Assembly: GCF_021023135.1 (NCBI RefSeq) | Contig: NZ_PGFV01000010.1 | Span: forward strand, 1-64,000 | Direction: 5' to 3' | From: Brevibacterium sp. CCUG 69071 | GTDB taxonomy: Bacteria > Actinomycetota > Actinomycetes > Actinomycetales > Brevibacteriaceae | Length of the DNA: 64,000 nucleotides | Shown here: in pieces, positions 8,033 to 16,644 of the stretch | Numbering within the stretch: the first letter of the stretch is position 1 | Layout of the letters: each line of letters opens with the position of its first letter | The notes under the pieces: generated by a model | The model's input: the letters and a program-made list of their open reading frames with translations, nothing else | The model's database searches: none | Told to the model about the DNA's origin: nothing | Position numbers and translations under genes: made by a program

Positions 8033-9301
8033 ATGACGACCGCGCTGAATTGGCCCGGCAAGGATGCCGCGTTCGCCCTCGGTCGCCGGCTCGTCTCCGT
8101 AGATCCGCACGGACCGCTCCCCCACCTCGGCGCCGGCGATGATGCGGCCCCCTATAGTCCGGATCCGCACGAGAACCTCCTCCTCATCGGCGACAATCTG
8201 CCGGCCCTCACCGCGCTGCTGCGCACGCATCGGGGGCGGGTGAAGGTGGTCTACATCGATCCGCCGTACAACACGGGCAATGCGCACGACTACAAGGATC
8301 ACGGCCACGATCACGCGAGTTGGCTGTCCTTCATGGCACCGAGGCTGCTCCTCGCACGCGAACTCATGCGCCCCGACGGGGTGCTCTTCCTTCACCTCGA
8401 CGACGGCGAGAGCGCCTGGGCACAGCTGCTCGGGCACGAGATCTTCGGTGAGGACAATTCCCTGGGCACCCTCATCCATCAGCGGGCGAAGGGCGGGGGC
8501 AATGCGCGTTCCTTCGTCCGCGGACACGACTACGTCCATGTCTGGGGCCGCGATGCCGCGCAGGTCGGGCCGTTCCTCACCGAGAAGAAATCCCCCGCGA
8601 AGCTCGAGGTCATCGACGGCCGGGCCATGCTCGTCGAGACCGATGTGCTCCGGGCCAGGTTCGGCCGCTATGCGCGCGGGTCCGAGCGGCGGCTGATGTA
8701 CGAGGACATCCTCGCGGTCAAGGGTGAGAGGAAACTCGCCGAGGTGGACGCGAAGCTGGCCACGGGCGAGTACATCCTGCGGCCCTGGGGTGAGGGCAAG
8801 CACGCGGTGGTGCGCGTGACCCCGGCCGAGAAGGCGAGCTCGAAGATGTACTCGATCATCAAGGCACTCGGCGGGCAGAACGACCTCGAGGCCCTGGGTC
8901 TGGGCGGGATCTTCAGCTATCCGAAGCCGGTGGAGCTGGTCAAGGCGCTGGTCGCCTCGCAGACCTTCTTCGATCCCGAGGCGATCGTGCTCGACTTCTT
9001 CGCCGGCTCCGGCACGACGGCGCAGGCAGTGATGGAGGCGAATGCGCGCGATGCGGGGGCACGCTCGTTCGTGCTCGTGCAGACGCCGGAGGAGCTGCGT
9101 TCGAAGAACGCCCGCGCCGCGGTCAGCGGGGGCGGCAAAGGCGGTGCCGGCCCGGATGCGGGCGGGGGCGCAGATGCGGGCGGCGACGCGGGAGGGGAGG
9201 CGTTCCCGACGATCAGCGAGCTCACCGCCGAACGCATCCGTCGCGCCGCGAAAGAGCACGCCCCCGACCTCAGGTTCACCGAACTCTCGGTCGTGGACTG
9301 A
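8033..9301 (+). CDS. Solitary beta-class adenine-specific DNA methyltransferase (Mod-like)
   Basis: Predicted N6-adenine DNA methyltransferase. The catalytic motif DPPYNTG (near residue 77) comes before the SAM motif DFFAGSGTT (near 322), the beta-class order seen in type III Mod subunits. There is no res-type helicase/nuclease gene on either side, so it is an orphan or belongs to a partner elsewhere. At 422 residues it is shorter than typical type III Mod proteins, and the target-recognition region between the motifs is compact. A Gly/Ala/Asp-rich low-complexity segment occurs near residues 363-388. The start has AAGGAGAAGG immediately upstream. Confidence 0.85.
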   Translation: MTTALNWPGKDAAFALGRRLVSVDPHGPLPHLGAGDDAAPYSPDPHENLLLIGDNLPALTALLRTHRGRVKVVYIDPPYNTGNAHDYKDHGHDHASWLSFMAPRLLLARELMRPDGVLFLHLDDGESAWAQLLGHEIFGEDNSLGTLIHQRAKGGGNARSFVRGHDYVHVWGRDAAQVGPFLTEKKSPAKLEVIDGRAMLVETDVLRARFGRYARGSERRLMYEDILAVKGERKLAEVDAKLATGEYILRPWGEGKHAVVRVTPAEKASSKMYSIIKALGGQNDLEALGLGGIFSYPKPVELVKALVASQTFFDPEAIVLDFFAGSGTTAQAVMEANARDAGARSFVLVQTPEELRSKNARAAVSGGGKGGAGPDAGGGADAGGDAGGEAFPTISELTAERIRRAAKEHAPDLRFTELSVVD

Positions 9302-9468
9302 CCCTCGGAAGCGATGGGGCGGCGCCGACTCCGAGGAAGCAGCTGAGACCAGAACGGCACCATGGTGGACAGCTGAGGCAGGACTCAGTTCCGCGTCATA
9401 GGCTCGAGAATGACTCGCCACCTCGGCGTCGTCATCTGCACTCGATCAGCACCGGAGAAGGAGTCAAC

Positions 9469-9765
9469 ATGTCCGTCGTTGCCATCAACACCCTCACCGT
9501 CCCCGAACCCGGCCGCGCCGAACTCGAGAAGCGCTTCGCCGCGCGCAAGCACTCCGTCGACGGAGCTCCCGGCTTCGAAGGCTTCCAGCTGCTGCGCCCC
9601 GTCTCCGGCGGAGACAAGTACTTCGTCTACACCCAGTGGGCCACCCGTGAGGACTTCGAGAACTGGAAGCAGAACCGGAAATCCTCCCACGAGTCGACCG
9701 GCAAGGAGCCCGTCTCCAGCGCAGCCGAACTCCTCGAATTCGAGGTCGTCGACCTCGGCGAGTGA
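9469..9765 (+). CDS. MhuD/IsdG-type haem-degrading monooxygenase
   Basis: A 98-residue protein of the antibiotic-biosynthesis-monooxygenase fold that forms dimers binding haem. Compared with Mycobacterium tuberculosis MhuD as I remember it, the N-terminal VVAINTLTVPE, KRFAARKHSVDGAPGF and GFQLLRPV blocks line up almost residue for residue. The three functional residues are present: Asn7, Trp66 and His74. It would open the haem ring to free iron, fitting the siderophore esterase nearby. GGAGTCAAC gives a fair ribosome site. It appears monocistronic; I see no iron box in front of it. Confidence 0.82.
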   Translation: MSVVAINTLTVPEPGRAELEKRFAARKHSVDGAPGFEGFQLLRPVSGGDKYFVYTQWATREDFENWKQNRKSSHESTGKEPVSSAAELLEFEVVDLGE

Positions 9766-9822
9766 TCCGTCGACCTCGACTGACGGTCCTTCGGCGGCTG
9801 ACCGCCCCTCAGCCCTCGGCCT

Positions 9823-10557
9823 TCACCCCTCGGTGTCCTTGTCGAGCTCGCTGAAGACCTCGACATGGTGGGGGCTGCCGGCGATGAGGATCTCATCATC
9901 GGCGTAGAGCGTGACGTCGCGGTCGGCGATGTCCCAGCGGGAGCCGCCCCGACGTTTGAACGCGACGACCGTGACATCGTATTTTCCGCGCAGCCCCGTC
10001 GAGGCCAACGGCACATCGGCGATCCGCACGGGCGGGGTGGTGCGAGCGAGCACGAAATCCTCGTCGATCGGCAGAAAGTCCGAGATGTGCCCGCGGATCA
10101 GGTGCGCCAGACGGCGGCCCATGTCGTTCTCCGGGCTGATCACATTGGGGATGCCCAGCTGGTGCAGGATCTCGGCGTGGGGCTCGCTGATCGCCTTCGC
10201 CCAGATATGGCGGTTGCCGAGCTTGAGGATCCGTGAGGCCACGAGGATGCTCGCCTCGAGATCGCTGCCGATGGCGATGACGACGCGGGAGACCTCGTCG
10301 ATGCCGAGCTGACGGAGGACCACCTCGTCGGTGGCGTCACCGCGGGACACATGAGCGAGCCTGTCGGCGAATTCGGCCACGACCGCCTCGGCGATGTCGA
10401 TCCCGATGACGTCGACCCCATGGCTCGCGAGCTCCTTGGCCAGGGATCCGCCGAACCGCCCCAGACCGATCACGGCCACGGCACCGTCTTTGGCCAAGCG
10501 GGTGGGATCTCCGGTGAAGAACGACGCGGAGCGCGCCATCCAGTTCTTCTCAATCAT
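9823..10557 (-). CDS. ktrA: KtrA/TrkA-type potassium channel gating subunit
   Basis: Cytoplasmic regulatory ring subunit of a Ktr potassium uptake system. Residues about 25-145 form an RCK N-terminal domain with the nucleotide motif VIGLGRFGGSLA and the acidic end of strand 2 in IGIDIA. Residues about 150-235 form a TrkA-C domain ending in DEILIAGSPHHV. The 244-residue length is slightly longer than Bacillus KtrA because of a short N-terminal tail. It lies 66 bp downstream of the KtrB-like gene and is very likely co-transcribed with it. Confidence 0.9.
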   Translation of the reverse strand: MIEKNWMARSASFFTGDPTRLAKDGAVAVIGLGRFGGSLAKELASHGVDVIGIDIAEAVVAEFADRLAHVSRGDATDEVVLRQLGIDEVSRVVIAIGSDLEASILVASRILKLGNRHIWAKAISEPHAEILHQLGIPNVISPENDMGRRLAHLIRGHISDFLPIDEDFVLARTTPPVRIADVPLASTGLRGKYDVTVVAFKRRGGSRWDIADRDVTLYADDEILIAGSPHHVEVFSELDKDTEG

Positions 10558-10623
10558 CTCTGTGGACCTTTCGTGTCTGCATTGTCTGTGGTGTCGCCGT
10601 CATTGGGCGGGCCTTGTATCCGG

Positions 10624-11958
10624 TCATCCGATGAGCGGCCGCTCCTTCGGCAGTTCGAAGCGCAGCGGTCGCGAGCGAAGGGCCAGCCCCGTGGCCACGG
10701 TGACCGGGCCCAGGCGGCCGAGGATCATCGTGAGGATGAGGACGATCTGACTCAGCGGCGGCAGATCCGCGGTGATCCCGGTGGAGAGTCCGACGGTGCC
10801 GAATGCGGAGATGACCTCGAAGAGGATCCGGTCGAGACCGAGCTGCGGGGCGTCGAAGAGGATGAGCATCGTCGCGCAGACGATGAGTCCGAGGGCGAGG
10901 ACGATGACGGTCGTGGCCTGACGATGCACCGACCGCGAGATGCGCCGTCCGAAGAGATTGACGGCGCGGCCTCCGCTGATCTCCGTCCATGTCGTCGCGG
11001 CCAGCACCATCACGGTCGTGATCTTCACCCCGCCCGCGGTTCCGGCGGGACCGCCGCCGATGAACATGAGGATGTCCATTCCGAACCAGGTCAGCGAGTG
11101 CATCTGGCTGATGTCGACGGAGTTGAATCCGGCCGTGCGCGTGATCGTGGACTGGAATGCCGAGGCCTGCAGCTTGCCCCAGGCGTCGAGGTGGCCCATG
11201 GTGCCGGGATTGTTCCATTCGAGCACGGCGATGAAGGCGGTGCCGCCGATCAGCAGCAGCGGAGTCATCACCACCATCACCCGCGTCGTCAGCCCCCAGG
11301 TGAACGGTGAGCGGTAGCGGCGGACCAGTTCGATGAGCACGGGATAGCCGAGCCCGCCGAGGATGACCGCAATGGCGATCGGCCCGCAGACGAATGGATC
11401 GGCCACGTAGGCCATGAGGTTGTCCGACTTGAGCCCGAAGCCGGCGTTGTTGAAGGCCGAGATCGCGTGGAACACGGCGTTCCATGCCGCCTGGCGCGGC
11501 GGTTCGTCGTAGTGGATCGAGAACCGCAGGAACAGCGCCGAGGCGACCGCGAGTTCCGTACCGAAGGTCAGCCCCGCGATGCGCAGCACCATCGGCTTGA
11601 TGCCGCCGATGACCTCGCTCTTCGTCTCCGATGCCACCGAGCGGCGCAGCTTCAGACCCGCTTTGCGGGCGATGAGCAGTGCCAGCAGGGCGGTGAGCAG
11701 CAGGACTCCGAGACCTCCGACCTGGATGAGGGCGAGGATGACGAACTGTCCGAAGAAGGTGAAGTCCTGCCCGGTGTCGAGGACGACCAAGCCCGTCACG
11801 CTCAGCGACGAGGTGGCGGTGAAGAGAGCCGAGAGGAGGGAGATTCCGCCGGGTGCGACGGTGGCCGCCGGGGTCATGAGCAGACTCGTTCCGATGACGA
11901 GTGCCGCCAGGTAGCCCGCGATGACACGATCGATCGCGCTGCGATGTGAGCTGTGCAC
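10624..11958 (-). CDS. ktrB: KtrB/TrkH-family potassium (or sodium-coupled potassium) transporter
   Basis: Membrane-embedded pore subunit with four M1-P-M2 repeats. The selectivity loops are visible as TSSLSVTGL, SAFNNAGFG, TRTAGFNS and SAFGTVGLSTG, each with the conserved glycine. The GGGPAGTAGGVKITT segment between repeats three and four is the intramembrane gate typical of TrkH/KtrB. The start is a GTG at 11958 with only weak ribosome-site complementarity. Together with the downstream RCK subunit it forms a complete Ktr system for potassium uptake under osmotic stress. Confidence 0.92.
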   Translation of the reverse strand: MHSSHRSAIDRVIAGYLAALVIGTSLLMTPAATVAPGGISLLSALFTATSSLSVTGLVVLDTGQDFTFFGQFVILALIQVGGLGVLLLTALLALLIARKAGLKLRRSVASETKSEVIGGIKPMVLRIAGLTFGTELAVASALFLRFSIHYDEPPRQAAWNAVFHAISAFNNAGFGLKSDNLMAYVADPFVCGPIAIAVILGGLGYPVLIELVRRYRSPFTWGLTTRVMVVMTPLLLIGGTAFIAVLEWNNPGTMGHLDAWGKLQASAFQSTITRTAGFNSVDISQMHSLTWFGMDILMFIGGGPAGTAGGVKITTVMVLAATTWTEISGGRAVNLFGRRISRSVHRQATTVIVLALGLIVCATMLILFDAPQLGLDRILFEVISAFGTVGLSTGITADLPPLSQIVLILTMILGRLGPVTVATGLALRSRPLRFELPKERPLIG

Positions 11959-12122
11959 AGAGGAAATCTAGCACCACCGGAGTCACAGAGCGCTGACTCT
12001 CCGGTAACTCTCAGAATCCTGCTACTCTGCCAATCAGTGAACACTCAACGGGCTCGAGCAGCGAACCGGTCACCGGCGATCGCACTTCGGGCACGGCCCC
12101 GACCGAAATGACGAGGTTGATC

Positions 12123-13577
12123 ATGAGCCAGGCCGAGACAGAGCTGCACGACCGCGGCCACGGATTCGTCAGAGCATTGGGCACGGTCGATGCCCTGTTC
12201 ATCGGCTTCGGCGCGATGATCGGCTTCGGCTGGGTGGTGCTCACCGGCGACTGGCTGAGCGGTGCCGGCACGCTGGGCGCGATCCTCGCCTTCGTCGTCG
12301 GCGGCATCATCATGTGCTTCGTCGGCACCGTCTATTCGGAGATGGTCGCGGCGATGCCCCATGCCGGCGGTGAGCACAACTACCTCATTCGGGCGATGGG
12401 CCCACGGGTCTCCCTGTTCGGGTCATGGGCGATCACCGGCGGCTATATCAGCGTGGTCATGTTCGAGGCCGTCTCGGTGCCGAAGACCGCGGTCTACCTG
12501 TTCCCGAACCTCGAGCAGATCAAGCTGTGGAACGTCGCCGGCTTCGACGTCTACCTCACCTGGGCCCTCGTCGGCACGATCTGCGCGATCGTCATCGCCT
12601 GGGTCAACATCCGCGGCGTCAAGGTGGCCTCACTCGTTCAGACCTTCGTCGTCTGGTTCCTCATCATCGTCGGCCTCATGCTGCTGACCGGCGGCTTCAT
12701 CGGCGGAGAGATCGAGAACACCGAACCGCTGTTCACCGGCGGCGGGGCCGGCTTCATCGGGGTCATGGCCGTGGTGCCGTTCCTGTTCGTCGGCTTCGAC
12801 GTCATTCCCCAGTCCGCCGAGGAGGTCAAACTTCCACCGGCCAAGATCGGCAAGCTCGTCGTCGTCTCCGTGGTCATGGCCATCGCCTTCTACGTGATCA
12901 TCATCGGCACCACCTCGTTGGCGATGCCGGCCGATCAGATGGGCACCCACGATCTCGTCACCGCCGATGCCCTGTCGATCATGTTCGGCTCGGCCATCTG
13001 GGGCAAGATCGTCATCGCCGGCGGGCTGGCCGGCATCATCACCTCATGGAACGCCTTCCTCATGGGCTCCTCGCGCCTGATGTGGGCGATGGCCACGGCC
13101 GGCATGATCCCGAAGTGGTTCGGCAAGCTCCACCCGAAGTACCGCACACCGTCGAACGCGATCATCTTCATCGGCACCCTCTCCGCGATCGCCCCGTTCT
13201 TCGGCACCGCGGCGCTCGGGTGGATCGTCGACGCCGGGTCCCCCGCGATCGTCATCGCCTACTTCCTCGTCAGCGTCGGATTCCTCGTTCTGCGCAAGCG
13301 CGAACCGAACATGGAACGCCCCCTGCGGATCGGAGGAGCCCGGGACGGCGGCTTCGTCATCGGCGTGATCTCCTCGGTCCTCACCTTCATCCTGTTCATC
13401 CTCTACATCCCGATCACCCCGGTCTCCGCACAGCTGGCTTGGCAGTCGTGGGTCGGCTTCGCCGTCTGGCTCCTCGTCGGCGTCATCTTCATGTTCCGTC
13501 TGCCGACGGGCATCAAGGCAGGCCCGAATGCGGAGAACGAGCTGCTCGCGAAGGTAAAGTCCCTGCGGAAGAAGTGA
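12123..13577 (+). CDS. APC-family amino acid permease
   Basis: A roughly 12-helix secondary transporter of the amino acid-polyamine-organocation superfamily. The first helix carries FIGFGAMIGFGWV, the substrate-binding turn of this family, and the sequence IPQSAEEVK in the middle matches the conserved loop after helix 6. I prefer the ATG at 12123 because GAGG lies six bases ahead; an ATG 15 bases upstream lacks one. No amino acid or amine synthesis gene is adjacent, so the substrate is unknown. The convergent demethylase gene downstream is separated by a hairpin. Confidence 0.87.
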   Translation: MSQAETELHDRGHGFVRALGTVDALFIGFGAMIGFGWVVLTGDWLSGAGTLGAILAFVVGGIIMCFVGTVYSEMVAAMPHAGGEHNYLIRAMGPRVSLFGSWAITGGYISVVMFEAVSVPKTAVYLFPNLEQIKLWNVAGFDVYLTWALVGTICAIVIAWVNIRGVKVASLVQTFVVWFLIIVGLMLLTGGFIGGEIENTEPLFTGGGAGFIGVMAVVPFLFVGFDVIPQSAEEVKLPPAKIGKLVVVSVVMAIAFYVIIIGTTSLAMPADQMGTHDLVTADALSIMFGSAIWGKIVIAGGLAGIITSWNAFLMGSSRLMWAMATAGMIPKWFGKLHPKYRTPSNAIIFIGTLSAIAPFFGTAALGWIVDAGSPAIVIAYFLVSVGFLVLRKREPNMERPLRIGGARDGGFVIGVISSVLTFILFILYIPITPVSAQLAWQSWVGFAVWLLVGVIFMFRLPTGIKAGPNAENELLAKVKSLRKK

Positions 13578-13671
13578 GTCGGCGGACAGCACAGACGAGC
13601 GCGGCCAGCGGCTCAAGGCCAGGCTGACCGCGCTCGGTTCAGGGGCGGATTCGGACTGCAGCTCTCACACG

Positions 13672-13691
13672 GCGGCGTCATGCGACGCCGC
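13672..13691. terminator. Hairpin between convergent genes
   Basis: GCGGCGTC and GACGCCGC form a perfect 8-bp stem around ATGC. It lies between the end of the permease gene and the end of the oppositely oriented demethylase gene, so it can serve both as a bidirectional terminator. No U-run is present. Confidence 0.55.
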
Positions 13692-13700
13692 GACGGAGGT

Positions 13701-15005
13701 TCACACAGCGGCGTCGAGTCCCTTAGTCTTCAGACGTTCGCGCTGGTTGGGGTTGACGCTCGGACGGAACGGCATCTCGACCACCTCGGCGCGGACCGGC
13801 TCACCCGGGGTGTCGGCGAACGGCTCCGGCAGATGCACCCAGTACTCGGTGCCCAGCGCGGTCGCCGTCGCCGGAACATGAGCCATGGCGATATTGGCCT
13901 CGAGCTCGGGCGAATACCACGGTGAGGTCACATAGCCCACGGCCTCACCGTCGGCGGACGCGCTGACCAGCCAGAAGTCCGGCGCGTAGTCGGTGATGGG
14001 TTTGCCTCCGACCAACAGACCGACGAGCTGGGTGGAGTACGGCGGCGTCCCCGCCTCGATCTGGGCGCGTACCTCCTCGAGCTTGGCCTTGCCGATGTAA
14101 TCGGCCTCCTTCTTCCGCGGCACCTGGTAGGAGAGGTTGACTTGGAAGGGGTAGGTCTCGAAGTCCATGTCCTGACCCCAGGAGAGGATGCCCGCGGCGA
14201 TCCTCCGGTGGTGGCTGGGGGCGACGACCTTGAGGTTGTAGGGCTCACCGGCGGCGAGCACCGCGTTCCACATGTCCTCGGCGTACTTCGTCGCATCCTT
14301 GAGGTAGATCTCGTAGCCCTTCTCGCCGGTGAACCCGGTCTGGGAGATGATGACGTCGTGCCCGCCGACCTGGGCTTCCATGAGTCCATAGCTCGGCAGG
14401 GTCCGGCCCTCCTCACCGACGAGATCGGAGATGACATCGACGGACTTCGGGCCCTGGACCTGCACCGGTGCGACGTCGATCTCCTGGATCGTGACGTCGT
14501 ACTTCGCGCCGACGTTGACCCCCTGCAGCCAGAGCATGAGATCGGTGTCGGAGAGGCTGAACCAGAATTCGTCGATCGCCACGCGCAGCAGGATCGGATC
14601 GTTGAGGATGCCGCCTGCTTCATTGCACAGGATCACGTAGCGGGCGCGCATCACGGGGATCTTGGTCGCGTCACGGGTGATGACATAGTTGACGAACGCC
14701 TCGGCGTCGGGTCCTTTGACCTGAATCTGGCGTTCCACGGCGACGTTCCACAGGGTGACGTCGTTGACGAGGGACTGGTACTCGACCATCATCCCTCCGT
14801 CTTCCCGCGGCACATAGCCGCGCGGGTGGTACATGCGGTTGTAGATCGATGCCCTCCAGCATCCCTGCTCGACGGACAGCTCCCAGTACGGCGACTTGCG
14901 CACTCGGGTGTCGATGAGCATTTCGACCGGGGTCGGGCCTGATTGGCGAAGGTTGATCGGGACGGCTCTGTCGCTCTGATCCACTGACGGGACGTTGTTG
15001 TCCAT
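13701..15005 (-). CDS. GcvT-fold tetrahydrofolate-dependent demethylase (DmdA/LigM-like)
   Basis: Belongs to the aminomethyltransferase (GcvT) superfamily, whose members pass a methyl or methylene group from a substrate to tetrahydrofolate. The order of blocks fits the family: YNRMYHPRGYV near residue 58, DVTLWNVAVERQIQVKGPDA near 85, the core VQVQGPKS near 185 and FTGEKGYEIY near 230, followed by a C-terminal GcvT barrel. At 434 residues it is longer than classical GcvT and resembles DmdA or LigM in overall plan. It faces an MTHFR-like gene, the same pairing as ligM with metF. The true substrate (methyl-sulfonio, methoxy or methylamino compound) is unknown. Confidence 0.75.
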   Translation of the reverse strand: MDNNVPSVDQSDRAVPINLRQSGPTPVEMLIDTRVRKSPYWELSVEQGCWRASIYNRMYHPRGYVPREDGGMMVEYQSLVNDVTLWNVAVERQIQVKGPDAEAFVNYVITRDATKIPVMRARYVILCNEAGGILNDPILLRVAIDEFWFSLSDTDLMLWLQGVNVGAKYDVTIQEIDVAPVQVQGPKSVDVISDLVGEEGRTLPSYGLMEAQVGGHDVIISQTGFTGEKGYEIYLKDATKYAEDMWNAVLAAGEPYNLKVVAPSHHRRIAAGILSWGQDMDFETYPFQVNLSYQVPRKKEADYIGKAKLEEVRAQIEAGTPPYSTQLVGLLVGGKPITDYAPDFWLVSASADGEAVGYVTSPWYSPELEANIAMAHVPATATALGTEYWVHLPEPFADTPGEPVRAEVVEMPFRPSVNPNQRERLKTKGLDAAV

Positions 15006-15031
15006 GGTGTTCCCCCTGCTTGCAGAGTTTT

Positions 15032-15062
15032 ATATTATGGAACTGAATTCCCATATTATGGG
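15032..15062. promoter_or_regulatory. AT-rich palindromes in the divergent demethylase/MTHFR promoter
   Basis: ATATTATGG occurs twice as a direct repeat (15032-15040 and 15053-15061). The second copy lies in a perfect dyad, CCCATA-T-TATGGG, and the two together bracket an imperfect dyad around ATGGAACTGAATTCCCAT. The GGAA...TTCC arrangement resembles operators of IclR-family proteins, two of which are encoded 2.6-4 kb away. It lies only 27 bp from the demethylase start. Confidence 0.45.
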
Positions 15063-15164
15063 TGCTTTGAGTGTAGAATCGGGGCCACAGGAGATGCAAG
15101 GACTTCTGACCGGTAACTTAGGCGTGTTGCGATCGCCGCGACCGCCGGCCGAAAGGAGACGAGG

Positions 15165-16031
15165 TTGTCTGCCGCAACGCTGAGTTCGCTGCTCCGATCC
15201 GCCCGCTACGAGATCCTGCCCACCGCGGGCGTCGTCGAACGCGTCCACGAATATGTCGCCCCCGGCCGAGTGATCACGGTGACCGCGTCGACCGGCCTGA
15301 CGCTCGAGGCGACCCTGTCGACGACCGAGCAGCTGCAGGCGCTCGGCTTCCACGCCATCCCGCATATCGCCGCCCGCATGGTGCAGGGCCGGACCGAGCT
15401 CGAGGAGATCGTCGGCCGGATCACCGAGGCGGGAATCGACCGGATCTTCGTCCCCGCCGGTGACGCCACCCCGCCCGCGGGCGGGTATGCCGGCGCCCTC
15501 GACCTGCTCGTCGATCTCGCGAGCATGGCCCCACCGATCCAGCACCTCGGCGTCTCCGCCTACCCGGAGACGCATCCGCTCATCCCCGATGACGTGACCA
15601 TTCAGGCGATGTGGGACAAACGCGACTATGCGACCCACCTCGTGTCGAACCTGTGCTTCGATCCCGCCGCCGTCGCCGCGTGGCTGGCCCGGGTCCGGGG
15701 GCGCGGGGTCGAGCTGCCGCTGATCCTCGGCATCGCCGGGAAGGTCGAGCTTGCGAAGCTGGCGCGGGTGGCTTCGAAGATCGGCGTGGGCGAGTCGACG
15801 AGGTTCCTGCGGAAGAACACCGCAACGTTCACCCGCATGGCCAAGCCCGGCGGCTACAACCCGCGGAAGTTCCTCGACAAGCTCGGCCCGACCCTCGACG
15901 ATCCGGCGATGGGTGTGGTCGGGCTGCACATCTACACCTTCAACCAGATCAAGGACACCGAGGTGTGGCGGCGCAAGCAGCTCGCCGCCCTCGGGGAGGC
16001 CGACCTCGACGGGGTGACCACGAGCTCGTAG
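15165..16031 (+). CDS. Methylenetetrahydrofolate reductase-like protein
   Basis: A 288-residue TIM-barrel flavoprotein of the MetF family, expected to interconvert 5-methyl- and 5,10-methylene-tetrahydrofolate. Visible family features are the strand-turn VTASTG near residue 40, GFHAIPHIAARM, DRIFVPAGDATPPAG at the flavin/folate site and LGVSAYPETHP. The start codon is TTG with AAAGGAG properly spaced. Divergence from the demethylase argues that it works in the oxidising direction, turning methyl-THF made by that enzyme back into methylene-THF rather than feeding methionine synthesis. This is inference from context. Confidence 0.72.
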   Translation: MSAATLSSLLRSARYEILPTAGVVERVHEYVAPGRVITVTASTGLTLEATLSTTEQLQALGFHAIPHIAARMVQGRTELEEIVGRITEAGIDRIFVPAGDATPPAGGYAGALDLLVDLASMAPPIQHLGVSAYPETHPLIPDDVTIQAMWDKRDYATHLVSNLCFDPAAVAAWLARVRGRGVELPLILGIAGKVELAKLARVASKIGVGESTRFLRKNTATFTRMAKPGGYNPRKFLDKLGPTLDDPAMGVVGLHIYTFNQIKDTEVWRRKQLAALGEADLDGVTTSS

Positions 16032-16076
16032 CGGTGGGGCCCCTGCCCGCAGAGTGATCAGCGATCCCGCCACCCC

Positions 16077-16120
16077 TGTCACAATTTCCGCTCGCCGCCC
16101 GACAACCATGATGTCGGGCG
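16077..16120 (+). promoter_or_regulatory. ECF41-type promoter and 5' hairpin before the CMD-family gene
   Basis: TGTCACA at 16077-16083 is followed after exactly 16 bases by CGAC at 16100-16103. The known ECF41 promoter consensus is TGTCACA-N16-CGTC, so this is a match with one change in the -10. The sigma factor of that group is encoded two genes downstream. Overlapping the -10, CGCCCGACA and TGTCGGGCG (16096-16104 and 16112-16120) form a perfect 9-bp stem with a 7-base loop that could control the start of transcription or the leader. Confidence 0.7.
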
Positions 16121-16189
16121 CTCCCCTGCGCGCGACGAGACTCCTCGGCGCGATACACATCGAGCCGACTTCGACCGAAAGGGACACCC

Positions 16190-16630
16190 ATGGCACGCAT
16201 CAGCATCGATCAGATCAACAAGAAGGGCTACTCCGCCATCCTCCACCTGGACACCTACTGCAGGCAGGCGCTCGGGGCCGAACTCTACGACCTCGTCAAA
16301 CTCCGCGCCTCGATCGTCAACGGCTGCGGGTTCTGCGTCGATATGCATTCGAGCGACCTCGAGAAGCTCGGAGTTGCCTCGCGCAAGCTCTACGCCGTCT
16401 CCGCCTGGCAGCATGCCGGATCGCTCTTCGACGACAGGGAGCGCAGCGTCTTCGCCCTCACCGATGCCGTGACCACGCTCGGACCCGAGACCGTCACCGA
16501 CGAGATCTGGGACGCTGCAGCCGAGCACTTCTCACCCTCGGAACTCGGTGACCTGCTGCTGGCGATCTCGACGATCAACACCTGGAACCGCCTGGCCATC
16601 GCCACCGAGACCACGCCGCCGGAGGCCTGA
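16190..16630 (+). CDS. Carboxymuconolactone decarboxylase/AhpD-family protein
   Basis: A 146-residue all-helical protein of the CMD/AhpD family. The redox motif CGFC with a following histidine (CGFCVDMH, near residue 45) is the active site of AhpD-type peroxidase partners, so a thiol-dependent peroxidase or reductase role is more likely than a decarboxylase. It is the direct upstream neighbour of an ECF41 sigma factor gene, 14 bp away; genes of this type (CMD-like, oxidoreductase or epimerase) are the hallmark partners of that sigma group. The promoter in front matches the ECF41 consensus. Physiological substrate unknown. Confidence 0.85.
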   Translation: MARISIDQINKKGYSAILHLDTYCRQALGAELYDLVKLRASIVNGCGFCVDMHSSDLEKLGVASRKLYAVSAWQHAGSLFDDRERSVFALTDAVTTLGPETVTDEIWDAAAEHFSPSELGDLLLAISTINTWNRLAIATETTPPEA

Positions 16631-16644
16631 TCTAGAGTGGACGC

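Noticed and set aside
8015..9421. A 468-codon minus-strand frame opposite the DNA methyltransferase, considered as a hidden restriction partner
   Set aside because: No nuclease or helicase motif; composition is typical of an antisense frame.
13701..15005. Calling the GcvT-fold protein the T-protein of the glycine cleavage system
   Set aside because: No gcvH or gcvP is nearby, it is longer than GcvT, and the partner is an MTHFR-like gene, so a dedicated demethylase is more likely.
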